Source: Mesorhizobium sp. (GTDB taxonomy: Bacteria; Pseudomonadota; Alphaproteobacteria; Rhizobiales; Rhizobiaceae). Taken from it: DNA of 64,000 bases. The stretch covers positions 496,001-560,000 of the forward strand of contig JAHBYX010000002.1 in NCBI GenBank assembly GCA_019635735.1, in the 5' to 3' direction. This document shows, piece by piece, positions 1 through 10,580 of this stretch (its first letter is position 1; the number at the start of each line of letters is the position of its first letter). The notes beneath the pieces were generated by a model. That model made no database searches and had not been told where the DNA came from. It saw only the letters and a program-made list of their open reading frames with translations. Position numbers and translations under genes: made by a program.

Positions 1-1
1 G

Positions 2-76
2 CGGGTCGCGTTCGACCCCGCCGGGATCAACATCTATGCGGACTCCTGGCGCGTCGACTACGGGAGTGCCGCATGA
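2..76 (+). CDS. glpT: C-terminal end of ABC transporter ATP-binding protein (partial)
   Basis: Only the last 24 codons and the stop are inside the window. They read ...VAFDPAGINIYADSWRVDYG..., a C-terminal TOBE-type tail of an MalK/UgpC-class ATPase. The stop overlaps the next gene's start in an ATGA arrangement, so it is translationally coupled to the permease that follows. The neighbours match the glpSTPQUV glycerol importer known from Rhizobium leguminosarum, where two ATPases precede the permeases, so glpT is inferred from position. The fragment contains no catalytic motif. Confidence 0.6.
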   Translation, partial: RVAFDPAGINIYADSWRVDYGSAA

Positions 77-939
77 ACAAGACCTGGAACAACCGCGCCT
101 GGTTCATGGTGCTGCCGGTGCTGCTGCTGGTCGCCTTCTCCGCGATCATTCCGCTGATGACCGTGGTCAACTACTCGGTCCAGGACACATTCGGGAACAA
201 CCAGTTCTTCTGGGCGGGCGCGGAATGGTTCGAGGAGATGCTGACGTCGGACCGTTTCTGGCTCGCCATGGGCCGCAACCTGATCTTCTCCTTCATCATC
301 CTCGCCATCGAGATTCCGCTTGGCATCTTCATCGCGCTCAACATGCCGCGAAAGGGCTGGGGCGTCCCGGTCTGCCTGGTGCTGATGGCCCTGCCGCTGC
401 TGATCCCGTGGAACGTCGTCGGCACCATCTGGCAGGTCTTCGGCCGCGTTGACATCGGCCTGCTCGGCTATGTCATGAACGCGCTCGGCTTCGACTACAA
501 CTACGTCAACGACCCGTTCGACGCCTGGGTGACCGTCATCGTCATGGATGTCTGGCATTGGACGAGCCTGGTCGTGCTGCTCTGCTATGCCGGCCTGGTC
601 TCGATTCCCGACGCGTACTACCAGGCGGCAAAGATCGACGGCGCGTCGCGCTGGGCGGTGTTCCGCTACATCCAGCTTCCGAAGATGAACCGCGTGCTTC
701 TGATCGCGGTGCTGCTGCGCTTCATGGACTCCTTCATGATCTACACCGAGCCCTTCGTCGTCACCGGCGGCGGACCGGGCAACTCGACGACCTTCCTGTC
801 GATCGACCTCGTCAAGATGGCGATCGGCCAGTTCGACCTCGGCCCGGCGGCGGCCATGTCGATCATCTACTTCCTGATCATCCTCGCCATGTCGTGGGTC
901 TTCTACACGGTCATGACCAACTACGACGCGGAGAAGTGA
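73..939 (+). CDS. glpP: Glycerol-type ABC transporter permease GlpP
   Basis: Inner-membrane permease of 288 aa with about six hydrophobic segments, the MalF-like partner of the pair. The EAA-type ATPase-contact loop is visible late in the protein (YYQAAKIDGASRWAVFRYI, ending in LPK). The start overlaps the upstream ATPase stop by 4 nt (ATGA). With glpQ, the DUF2160 protein and a binding protein of about 570 aa, it matches the glycerol ABC importer described in R. leguminosarum. Substrate is inferred from this gene set. A related polyol or glycerol-3-phosphate substrate is possible. Confidence 0.85.
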   Translation: MNKTWNNRAWFMVLPVLLLVAFSAIIPLMTVVNYSVQDTFGNNQFFWAGAEWFEEMLTSDRFWLAMGRNLIFSFIILAIEIPLGIFIALNMPRKGWGVPVCLVLMALPLLIPWNVVGTIWQVFGRVDIGLLGYVMNALGFDYNYVNDPFDAWVTVIVMDVWHWTSLVVLLCYAGLVSIPDAYYQAAKIDGASRWAVFRYIQLPKMNRVLLIAVLLRFMDSFMIYTEPFVVTGGGPGNSTTFLSIDLVKMAIGQFDLGPAAAMSIIYFLIILAMSWVFYTVMTNYDAEK

Positions 940-940
940 G

Positions 941-1843
<903 letters not shown>

Positions 1844-1863
1844 TGAGGAAACAAGCGCAAGCG

Positions 1864-2008
1864 TTCTCTCCCCCCTTGCGGGGGAGATGGCCCGAAGGGC
1901 CAGAGGGGGCAGCCGGAGGCAGCGCGCGACATCTCAGGGCGTCGAGCGCTGTAGAGGCTACCCCGCCCCCGGCCTTCGGCCAGACCCTCCACGCAAGGGG
2001 GAGGGGGA
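1864..2008. repeat. RIME-like intergenic palindromic element
   Basis: The 166-bp gap between glpQ and glpU is almost filled by an imperfect inverted repeat. The left end carries CCCCCCTTGCGGGGGAGATG followed by GGCCCGAAGGGCC; the right end carries GGCCTTCGGCC followed by GCAAGGGGGAGGGGGA. Terminal arms containing CCTTGC/GCAAGG and a tail of G runs are typical of rhizobial intergenic mosaic elements (RIME), which occur in many copies per genome. Only one copy is seen in this window, so copy number cannot be shown here. Confidence 0.75.
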
Positions 2009-2009
2009 C

Positions 2010-2411
2010 ATGACCCGCCGCTGGCAGATACCCCTCGTCGTCGTGCTCGCCATCTACGCGGCGGCCGCCTTCGGGCTGATGTCCATGCTGCCGCTCAAGG
2101 ACGGCGTCCGCGACTGGTTCGCACCGCTGGTCAAGAGCGGCTGGATGGCCTGGTCGTTCCCCAGCGCCATGTTCTTCCTGACGATCGCGCTCTTTCTGTC
2201 GCTGATGGCGGTGTGGGAATACGCCTCGCCCGGCGGCAATCCGCGTGTCGGCATCCTGCGCTTTGAGACGACGCGCGGCGACCGCCTCTTCGTTTCGCTG
2301 CTCGGCAGCGCCTTCATCCATCTCGCTTGGCTGGGTCTTGTTGGACCCAACCTGTGGTGGGCTCTCGCTCTCTCCGTGGTCTACGCCGTTGGCGTATTTC
2401 GCTACGTATAG
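2010..2411 (+). CDS. glpU: DUF2160 membrane protein, GlpU-like
   Basis: Small integral membrane protein (133 aa) with about four hydrophobic helices (IPLVVVLAIYAAAAFGLM; MAWSFPSAMFFLTIALFLSL; LLGSAFIHLAWLGLV; LWWALALSVVYAVGVF). The start chosen is the ATG right after the RIME-like repeat; an upstream extension in this frame would run through the repeat. DUF2160 proteins sit next to glycerol ABC permeases (GlpU in R. leguminosarum). Their role in transport is not established; an accessory subunit is a reasonable guess. Confidence 0.8.
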   Translation: MTRRWQIPLVVVLAIYAAAAFGLMSMLPLKDGVRDWFAPLVKSGWMAWSFPSAMFFLTIALFLSLMAVWEYASPGGNPRVGILRFETTRGDRLFVSLLGSAFIHLAWLGLVGPNLWWALALSVVYAVGVFRYV

Positions 2412-2486
2412 AGGGGGAAACTGTTGGAGCGGCGGCGTGCCGGCCGCCGCTCCAGATCGCAACTGCAACCTTTTGGGAGGAATACA

Positions 2487-4211
<1,725 letters not shown>

Positions 4212-4233
4212 GATCGTCCAAATCGCACGAATG

Positions 4234-4267
4234 GAGGAGGCGGCTCGTCCGCCTCCTCTTCTTTTTT
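4234..4267 (+). terminator. Rho-independent terminator of the glp operon
   Basis: Perfect 10-bp stem GAGGAGGCGG / CCGCCTCCTC with a 5-nt loop (CTCGT), followed by TTCTTTTTT. It begins 22 bp after the glpV stop codon. Confidence 0.9.
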
Positions 4268-4458
4268 CGGGTCGTCGGCTTGCACCCGAACCAGGATCGC
4301 CGGGCACAGCCGAGCGGTCCCGAAACCCAGCCGAAACAGCCGGTCATCCTGCGCCGCCCTCGTCGCTCGAGCGGCGAGACCGCTTTCCCTCCCACTCACC
4401 TCGCAAAATACCCTGGCGGCGATTGACTCCGCCGGCGCATGGCCCTATGCCGCTGGTC

Positions 4459-4484
4459 ATTCTATATTCTATATTCTATAGAAT
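4459..4484. promoter_or_regulatory. Tandem ATTCTAT repeats ending in a palindrome, candidate operator
   Basis: Three direct ATTCTAT heptamers (4459, 4466, 4473) are followed by AGAAT, so the last repeat forms the perfect palindrome ATTCTATAGAAT (4473-4484). It lies about 65 bp upstream of the binding-protein gene in an otherwise GC-rich 280-bp gap between the glp terminator and the next operon. Short AT-rich palindromes are typical operators of GntR/FCD regulators, and one is encoded in this operon at 7727. The link is inference. The rest of the gap (4268-4458) shows no gene. Confidence 0.5.
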
Positions 4485-4549
4485 GTAGCGAGACCCGCCG
4501 AGAGGACGCATCGGACCCTGATGCGGCGCGGCCAGATTGGGAGGATCCT

Positions 4550-5875
4550 TTGAAACACACTATGAAGAACTCGATCTCGCGTCGCGCTCTGCTCGCCGCC
4601 GCGACGATCGCCGCGGCCCTGCCGACGTCCTTCGCGCTGGCTCAGAATGAACCGGTCGAAATCCACGTGATGGCCAACGAGGCCTTCTCGAACGTGATCC
4701 AGTCGTCGGAAGTGGTCGAGTTCAACAAGCACTATCCGAACATCAAGGTGACCGTGGACGGCGTGCCCTATGTCGAACTTCTCGCCAAGATGATGCTCGA
4801 CGCCACCAGCCCGACCCCGGTCTATGACGTGCTGATCGTCGACGATCCGTGGACGCCGCAGCTCGCCGAAGTCGGCGCGCTGCAGGACCTGAAGAGCGCG
4901 GAGATGGCCGGCTTTACCGCTGCCGATTTCGACTGGGCCGATTTCAACGCCGCGCCGCTGGCTGCGAGCGAGTGGAAAGGCGTGCAGTACGGCGTGCCCC
5001 TGCGCTCGAACATGCTGATGATGTTCTACAACCGCACCCTCTACCAGAAGGCCGGCGTTCCCGAGCCGACCCCCGCGCTCACGTGGGCAGAGTATCTCGA
5101 GCAGGCGCCGAAGCTGGTGCAGGACACCAATGGCGACGGCAAGGTCGATGCCTGGGCGATCGACACCTATTTCGTGCGCGAGCCGCTGACCCCGACGATC
5201 TGGCAGACCATCATGAATTCCAATGGCGGCAAGCTGATCGACGCCGACGGAAAGCCGGCCTTCAACAACGAGATCGGCGTCGCCGCTCTCGAAACCCACA
5301 AGAAGCTGCTGGACTTCGCTCCTCCGGGCGCACTCGCGCATGGCTTCACGGAATCGCTCCAGGCCTTCCGCCAAGGCACGGTGGCGGCGATGTTCCAGTG
5401 GGGCAGCGTCTATCGCAGCTCGGCAGTCGACCCCAAGACGACGACGCTGACGCCCGAACAGGTGGGAATCCAGGTTCTGCCGGCAGGCTCCGTCGGACCG
5501 GGCGCCCATCGCGGCATCTGGAGCGGCGCGGTCAGCGCCAAGAGCGAGAAGAAGGAAGCTGCGTGGACCTTCCTGCAGTGGCTGAGCTCCAAGCAGGGCG
5601 AGACCTGGCGTACCAACAATCTCGGCACGTTCCCGGCGCGCAAGTCCACGCTTGCGGCAAAGCCCGAAAGCGAGTGGCTGGCTCCCGTCTTCACCTCGCT
5701 TCAGCTTGCCTATGACGTTGCCGCCAAGGGCGAGATGTGGCGCATCCGCAATCCGCGTTCGGATGCGGCGCAGCAGATCCTCGCCGACGAGGTCGGACGC
5801 GCCATGGCGGGCCGTGCCACCGCTGCCGAAGCCTTGCAGACCGCGGCGGAAAAGATCGAGAAAGTCCTGAACTAG
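4550..5875 (+). CDS. Sugar-type ABC transporter substrate-binding protein
   Basis: Family 1 solute-binding protein, 441 aa from the TTG start chosen here. The Shine-Dalgarno GGGAGGA (4539-4545) sits 4-5 nt before TTG 4550 but about 17 nt before the in-frame ATG at 4562, so TTG is favoured. The signal peptide has a Tat-like twin arginine (SISRRALLAAATIAAALP) with cleavage near FALAQ. The mature domain shows SBP features (VEFNKHYPNIKVTVDGVPY; YDVLIVDDPWTPQLAEVGAL). First gene of a long operon with permeases, ATPase and oxidative enzymes. The ligand is unknown; a polyol, sugar or sugar acid is plausible. Confidence 0.85.
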   Translation: MKHTMKNSISRRALLAAATIAAALPTSFALAQNEPVEIHVMANEAFSNVIQSSEVVEFNKHYPNIKVTVDGVPYVELLAKMMLDATSPTPVYDVLIVDDPWTPQLAEVGALQDLKSAEMAGFTAADFDWADFNAAPLAASEWKGVQYGVPLRSNMLMMFYNRTLYQKAGVPEPTPALTWAEYLEQAPKLVQDTNGDGKVDAWAIDTYFVREPLTPTIWQTIMNSNGGKLIDADGKPAFNNEIGVAALETHKKLLDFAPPGALAHGFTESLQAFRQGTVAAMFQWGSVYRSSAVDPKTTTLTPEQVGIQVLPAGSVGPGAHRGIWSGAVSAKSEKKEAAWTFLQWLSSKQGETWRTNNLGTFPARKSTLAAKPESEWLAPVFTSLQLAYDVAAKGEMWRIRNPRSDAAQQILADEVGRAMAGRATAAEALQTAAEKIEKVLN

Positions 5876-5901
5876 GCATAGTTCAGGTTGGGAGGAGCAT
5901 C

Positions 5902-6828
5902 TTGGTCGACGAACGTCTCACCCGCGCGAGCGCTTCGCACTCGCGCTTTGCCCGAAAGTTCGCAGATCTCCTGTCGCGGTGGGCCTTCATGGTCCCCGCG
6001 GCGGTGCTCCTCCTCGCCGTCCTCGCCTACCCGATCTTCTATACGATCGAGATCAGCTTTTCCCGCTTCGACCTCGCCACGTTCAGCGCGGTCGAGTGGG
6101 TAGGCTGGGAGAACTACGCCCACGTGCTGGACGACTACCGCTTCTGGGAATCGATGAAGGTCACCGTGGTCTACCTGGTCTTCGCCTTGCCGCTGCAGAT
6201 CGTGCTCGGCTTCGGCATTGCCTTCCTGATCAATGCCGAATGGCGCGGCCGCAACGTGGTTCGCGCGCTGTTCATCATCCCGATGGTCGTCGCGCCGGTC
6301 GTGGCCGGCGGCCTGTGGCGCATGATCCTCGACCCGCTCTGGGGAATGGTGAACTATGTGCTCGGTCTTGTCGGTCTCGGGCCGCTCGACTGGTTCGGCG
6401 ATCCGACGCTGGCGATGGCCGCCTTGATCATCATCGACACCTGGCGCTGGACTCCCTTCGTCATCCTGACCGCCACCGCCGCTCTGCTGGCGCTGCCGAG
6501 GGACGTGTTCGAGGCGGCCGAAATCGACGGCGCCAACTGGTGGTCGAAGCTGTGGTCGATCACGCTGCCGCTTCTCGTTCCGATCATTGCCGCGACCTTC
6601 GTGGTGCGCTGGCTGGGTGCGGTGAAGATGTTCGACATCGCCCTCGCCGCCACCTATGGCGGACCCGGCGGCGCCACCAACGTCATCAACCTCTTCATCT
6701 ACGAAGAGGCGTTCCGCTCGCTGCGTTTTGCCGAGTCAGCCGCGATGGCGGTGATCATCCTCGTCGTCACGATGGTACTTACCGCGCTCTTCCTGCGCGG
6801 CAGCCGCCTGCTGGAGGAACGGTATTGA
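5902..6828 (+). CDS. Sugar-type ABC transporter permease, MalF-like
   Basis: Permease of 308 aa with a first membrane segment at WAFMVPAAVLLLAVLAYPIF and the EAA loop LPRDVFEAAEIDGANWWSKL. The start is TTG 5902, preceded by GGGAGGA (5890-5896) at 5 nt; no ATG or GTG is suitably placed, and a longer frame would run back into the binding-protein gene. Its stop overlaps the next start. It pairs with the permease at 6825 and the ATPase at 9512. Confidence 0.85.
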   Translation: MVDERLTRASASHSRFARKFADLLSRWAFMVPAAVLLLAVLAYPIFYTIEISFSRFDLATFSAVEWVGWENYAHVLDDYRFWESMKVTVVYLVFALPLQIVLGFGIAFLINAEWRGRNVVRALFIIPMVVAPVVAGGLWRMILDPLWGMVNYVLGLVGLGPLDWFGDPTLAMAALIIIDTWRWTPFVILTATAALLALPRDVFEAAEIDGANWWSKLWSITLPLLVPIIAATFVVRWLGAVKMFDIALAATYGGPGGATNVINLFIYEEAFRSLRFAESAAMAVIILVVTMVLTALFLRGSRLLEERY

Positions 6829-7685
6829 GCGCGATCGCCCAGAACGTCACCCACAAGCGCAAGAGCAGGCTTGGGGCCCGCCTGCGCATCTCCGCGGGCG
6901 TCATCGCCTGCTTCCTCTTTCTGTTCCCGCTGATCTGGATGGTGCTGACCTCCTTCAAGGAGCAGCGCGACATCTTCACCATGCCGCCGACGCTGTTCTT
7001 CACACCGACGCTTGAATCCTACGTCACCTACCTCCAGCGGCCGGACATCTGGAAGCGACTCGTCAACACGGTGATCGTCGCCGTCGGCTCCGGCGTGCTG
7101 TCGATCGTCGCAGGTGCGATGGCGGGCTACGCGCTGGCGCGCATCAGGCTGCGCGGCGCCGGCACGATCGGCCTGCTGATCGTGCTGTCGCGAGGCGTGC
7201 CGCCGATCGCGCTCGCGGTGCCGATGTTCCTCGTCGCGCGCAAGCTCGGACTGACCGACAAGCACATCACGCTCATCCTCGCCTACTGCACGTTCCTCAT
7301 TCCCTATGTGATGTGGCTGATGCGCGGCTTCTTCCTGTCGCTGCCCAGGGAGCTGGAGGAATCGGCGATGATCGACGGCTGCAGCCGCTTCGGCGCGTTC
7401 TTCAAGATCATCGTGCCGATCTCGCTGCCGGGCCTGCTGTCGACGATGATCTTCAGCATGATCCTCGCCTGGGAAGAACTGCTGTTCGCGCTGGTCCTGA
7501 CCAACCGCAACGCCTCGACCATCCCCGTCGCGATCCAGGGCATCGCGGGCGACACGATCAACGGCGCCAACTGGGCCGCGCTCACGGCCGTCGGCACGAT
7601 CACCGTGCTTCCCGTGATCGTCTTCGCCATGCTCGTGCAGAAATGGCTCGTGCAGGGATTGGCCGACGGGGCGACCAAGGGCTGA
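6825..7685 (+). CDS. Sugar-type ABC transporter permease, MalG-like
   Basis: Permease of 286 aa with six predicted helices and the EAA loop LPRELEESAMIDGCSRFGAF. The start is a TTG overlapping the previous stop as TTGA (6825-6828), with GGAGGA at 6813-6818 six nt upstream. This is the third successive TTG start in this operon. The N-terminus MSAIAQNVTHKRKSR is basic and cytoplasmic before the first helix. Partner of the permease at 5902. Confidence 0.85.
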   Translation: MSAIAQNVTHKRKSRLGARLRISAGVIACFLFLFPLIWMVLTSFKEQRDIFTMPPTLFFTPTLESYVTYLQRPDIWKRLVNTVIVAVGSGVLSIVAGAMAGYALARIRLRGAGTIGLLIVLSRGVPPIALAVPMFLVARKLGLTDKHITLILAYCTFLIPYVMWLMRGFFLSLPRELEESAMIDGCSRFGAFFKIIVPISLPGLLSTMIFSMILAWEELLFALVLTNRNASTIPVAIQGIAGDTINGANWAALTAVGTITVLPVIVFAMLVQKWLVQGLADGATKG

Positions 7686-7726
7686 GACAGAAACGCAAAG
7701 TTCGACGGCAAAGCCGGGAAATCCAA

Positions 7727-8407
7727 ATGACGCCGACACCGCTCTACATGACCAAGTCCGATCTCGCCCGCCGCCACATCCAGGGCATGATCCTGTCCGG
7801 CCAGGCGCGCCCCGGGGCGCGCATCACGACACGCGCGGTGTCCGAGGCGCTCGGGATTTCCGAGACTCCCATCCGCGAGGCGATACGCGCGCTCGCAGCC
7901 GACGGCTGGCTCGAACTGCAGTCGCATATCGGCGCCGTCGTCGCACAATTCGGGGGTGGCGAGATCTCCGAGATCTACGCGCTGCGCAGCCTGATCGGCG
8001 CGCTGGCCATCGAGCTTGGCGGACCCACCTACGACGAGGACCGGCTCGCACGGATCGACGAGAACATCGAGGCGTCGCGGGCTGCCGTCGCCGAGCGCGA
8101 CGTGCAGAAATACATGCTCCTGAACAACGAGTTCCACACCCTGCTGTGCGACACGCCGGCTTCGCAATGGTGCCTGAAGATCCTGTCCAGCCTGCGGTCG
8201 CAGACAGGCATCCATCAGGGCTTCGTCGCGGTGCCGCAACGGCTGGCGGAATCGCTTGCCGAGCATTGCAGCATCCGCGATGCGCTCCGCCAGCGCGATT
8301 TCGCGAAAGCCGCCGAACTGATCAAGGCGCATGAGCACGCCGCCGGCGCGGCCCTCATCAACGAACTCGCCGTGTCCCGGCCCGGATCGACCGGCAGCGT
8401 CCGGTGA
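7727..8407 (+). CDS. GntR family regulator, FCD subfamily
   Basis: 226-aa regulator with an N-terminal winged helix (DLARRHIQGMILSGQARPGA; TTRAVSEALGISETPIREAI is the recognition part) and an all-helical FCD ligand domain (EIYALRSLIGALAIELGG; NNEFHTLLCDT; IRDALRQRDFAKAAELIKAH). FCD domains usually bind a carboxylate or sugar acid, often through a metal site. It sits between the permease genes and the catabolic genes and probably controls this operon, perhaps through the ATTCTAT repeat at 4459. An in-frame ATG at 7748 is an alternative start. Confidence 0.85.
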   Translation: MTPTPLYMTKSDLARRHIQGMILSGQARPGARITTRAVSEALGISETPIREAIRALAADGWLELQSHIGAVVAQFGGGEISEIYALRSLIGALAIELGGPTYDEDRLARIDENIEASRAAVAERDVQKYMLLNNEFHTLLCDTPASQWCLKILSSLRSQTGIHQGFVAVPQRLAESLAEHCSIRDALRQRDFAKAAELIKAHEHAAGAALINELAVSRPGSTGSVR

Positions 8408-9450
8408 CCAAGTCTCAAGACTTCAGCATAGGTAATTCGCAGATGGCAGCCGGCCCCGACAGGAACGAGCGCGAGATCACCCAGCCCGTGGATCTCTGCC
8501 TGCCGAACGGCAGGCTCAATCCCGATGCGGTCGGATGGACACGGCGTCCGCTTCACCGCGCCAATCTGAAAGGCTGGGGACGCAACAAGCGGTTCGAATA
8601 CTGGTGCGTGACGTCGCATGATCTCGTCTGCGCGATCAACGTCTCGCATGGCGACTATCGCGTCACGCTGGCGACGTTCTTTCTCGATCTCAAGACGATG
8701 CACGCGTTCTCCCAAGCCGAGATCCACTGGCTGCCGCGCGAGAAGGTCACGCCCATGCCGGAGCGTTCGGGCCAGGGTGGTGTAACCGGCACAGGCGACC
8801 GGATGCGCATTTCCATGCAGGCTGTGGACGGCGGCACGCTGCTGAAGGCCGACACACCGCGCCTCAACCTGGAGATCATGGCCCACGAAGAGCCGGGCCA
8901 CGAATCCCTGGGGGTCGTCGTGCCCTGGGACGACAAGCGCTTCCAGTACACCCGCAAGGACAATTGCCTGCGGGCCACCGGTACGATCATGGCCGACGGC
9001 AAGGCCTACAGCCTGTCCGACGCCTATGCGGCGCTCGACCACGGCCGCGGCCGCTGGCCCTACTCGATCGTGTGGAACTGGGCGGCCGGCAGCGGCGTCT
9101 CGCGCGGTCGCGAGATCGGCCTGCAGTTCGGCGGCAAATGGACCGAACGCACGCCGTCGACCGAGAACGCGCTGCGCATCGACGGCCGAATCGAGAAGAT
9201 CGGCCAGGAGCTGGAATGGATCTACGACCGCAGCAACTTCATGGCGCCGTGGAAGATCCGCGGCAACCGTGTCGATCTGACCTTCACTCCCGTCTACGAC
9301 CGCCAGTCCAACTTCGACCGCCTCATCGTGCGCTCGAAGGAGGATCAGGTGTTCGGCTGGTTCGACGGCACGATAGTCAGCGAGAAGGGCGAGACGATCC
9401 CGGTCGAGCGCATCTTCGGCTGGGCGGAGGAGGTCGCGCGGCGGTGGTGA
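8404..9450 (+). CDS. DUF2804 family protein
   Basis: 348 aa, recognised as DUF2804 from its N-terminal block (ITQPVDLCLPNGRLNPDAVG; WTRRPLHRANLKGWGRNKRF; YWCVTSHDLVCAINV) and the later SIVWNWAAGSGV and DRLIVRSKEDQVFGWFDG blocks. No signal peptide or membrane helix is seen, so it is probably cytoplasmic and rich in beta structure. The function is unknown. The start taken is a GTG overlapping the regulator stop (GTGA); neither it nor the ATG at 8443 has a clear Shine-Dalgarno. It lies in the middle of the transport and oxidation operon. Confidence 0.75.
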   Translation: MTKSQDFSIGNSQMAAGPDRNEREITQPVDLCLPNGRLNPDAVGWTRRPLHRANLKGWGRNKRFEYWCVTSHDLVCAINVSHGDYRVTLATFFLDLKTMHAFSQAEIHWLPREKVTPMPERSGQGGVTGTGDRMRISMQAVDGGTLLKADTPRLNLEIMAHEEPGHESLGVVVPWDDKRFQYTRKDNCLRATGTIMADGKAYSLSDAYAALDHGRGRWPYSIVWNWAAGSGVSRGREIGLQFGGKWTERTPSTENALRIDGRIEKIGQELEWIYDRSNFMAPWKIRGNRVDLTFTPVYDRQSNFDRLIVRSKEDQVFGWFDGTIVSEKGETIPVERIFGWAEEVARRW

Positions 9451-9474
9451 CCGGCCCCGGCGTCGTGCCGGTCA
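9448..9474 (+). other. Intercistronic hairpin between DUF2804 and ATPase genes
   Basis: Perfect 8-bp stem TGACCGGC / GCCGGTCA with an 11-nt loop, starting at the DUF2804 stop codon. No T-run follows, so it is not a classical terminator. It could be an mRNA processing or stability element separating transporter from enzyme expression. The following spacer to 9511 holds only the ribosome binding site of the ATPase gene. Confidence 0.4.
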
Positions 9475-9511
9475 TCATCCCCCAGGCGACAGCAGGAAGA
9501 GGAATTTTTGC

Positions 9512-10570
9512 ATGAGCACCGTCGAAATCAGGAATGTGCGCAAGTCCTATGGCGGGCACGAGGTCTTGCACGGCGTCTCGATCCACATACCGGACGGCGA
9601 GTTCGTCGCCCTGGTGGGGCCGTCGGGTTGCGGCAAGTCGACATTGCTGCGGATGATCGCCGGGCTTGAGGACATTTCCCAGGGCGAGATCGCGATCGGC
9701 GAGCGCGTCGTCAACGACGTCGTGCCGCGCGACCGCGACATCGCGATGGTGTTCCAGAACTACGCGCTCTACCCGCATATGAACGTTCGACAGAACATGG
9801 GTTTCGCGCTGAAACAGCGGCGCGTGTCGCGCTCGGAAATCGAGGCGCGCGTGCAGAACGCGGCGCGCATCCTCGGCCTCGAAAGCCTGCTCGACCGCAA
9901 GCCCCGCGCGCTGTCGGGCGGCCAGCGCCAGCGTGTCGCGATGGGACGCGCCATCGTCCGCGATCCCAATGTCTTCCTGTTCGACGAGCCGCTCTCCAAC
10001 CTCGATGCCAAGCTGCGCGGCGAGATGCGCTCGGAACTGAAGGAGCTGCACCAGCGTCTCCAGACGACGACGGTCTATGTCACGCACGACCAAATCGAGG
10101 CGATGACGCTGGCCGACCGCGTCGTGGTCATGAACGGCGGCAATGTCGAGCAGGAAGGGCCGCCGCTCGAACTCTACGACCGCCCGCAAAGCCTTTTCGT
10201 GGCCGCCTTCATCGGCTCACCGCCGATGAACTTCCTCGAGGGGTTTGTCGCGAGCGGCGCTCTGGTGCTGGACAATGGCGAGCAGCTCAATTTGCCCATC
10301 GCACTGCCGGCCGGAGACCGAATCGTCGCCGGAGTGCGGCCGGAGCATTTCACGATCTCGGCCGAGGGTTGGCCGGCAATCGTCTCGGTCGTCGAGCCGA
10401 CGGGGTCGGAGACGCAGATCACCGCGCGGATCGCCGGCCACGTCGTGCGTGTTCTCATTCGCGGCCGCACCGATGTAAAACCGGGAGAAACGATCCATCT
10501 CTCGACCGCATCGTCCCATCTCCATGTCTTCGACCCCGGCTCGGGCAAGCGCCGGGAGATCGGCGGCTGA
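9512..10570 (+). CDS. ABC transporter ATP-binding protein, MalK/UgpC class
   Basis: Cytoplasmic ATPase of 352 aa with Walker A GPSGCGKST (about residue 36), Q-loop VFQNYALYPHM, signature LSGGQRQRVAMGRAIVRDP, Walker B FLFDEPLSNLDAKLR and H-loop VYVTHDQIEAM. A C-terminal TOBE domain includes VAGVRPEHF. An AGGAAGAGGA Shine-Dalgarno region precedes the ATG. It should power the permease pair at 5902/6825 and is the only complete ATPase gene near them. Confidence 0.9.
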   Translation: MSTVEIRNVRKSYGGHEVLHGVSIHIPDGEFVALVGPSGCGKSTLLRMIAGLEDISQGEIAIGERVVNDVVPRDRDIAMVFQNYALYPHMNVRQNMGFALKQRRVSRSEIEARVQNAARILGLESLLDRKPRALSGGQRQRVAMGRAIVRDPNVFLFDEPLSNLDAKLRGEMRSELKELHQRLQTTTVYVTHDQIEAMTLADRVVVMNGGNVEQEGPPLELYDRPQSLFVAAFIGSPPMNFLEGFVASGALVLDNGEQLNLPIALPAGDRIVAGVRPEHFTISAEGWPAIVSVVEPTGSETQITARIAGHVVRVLIRGRTDVKPGETIHLSTASSHLHVFDPGSGKRREIGG

Positions 10571-10580
10571 GAGAGCGGCG

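Noticed and set aside
4439..4549. Longer N-terminus for the binding protein from ATG 4439
   Set aside because: It would run through the ATTCTAT repeats and put 37 unrelated residues before the signal peptide; the Shine-Dalgarno supports TTG 4550.
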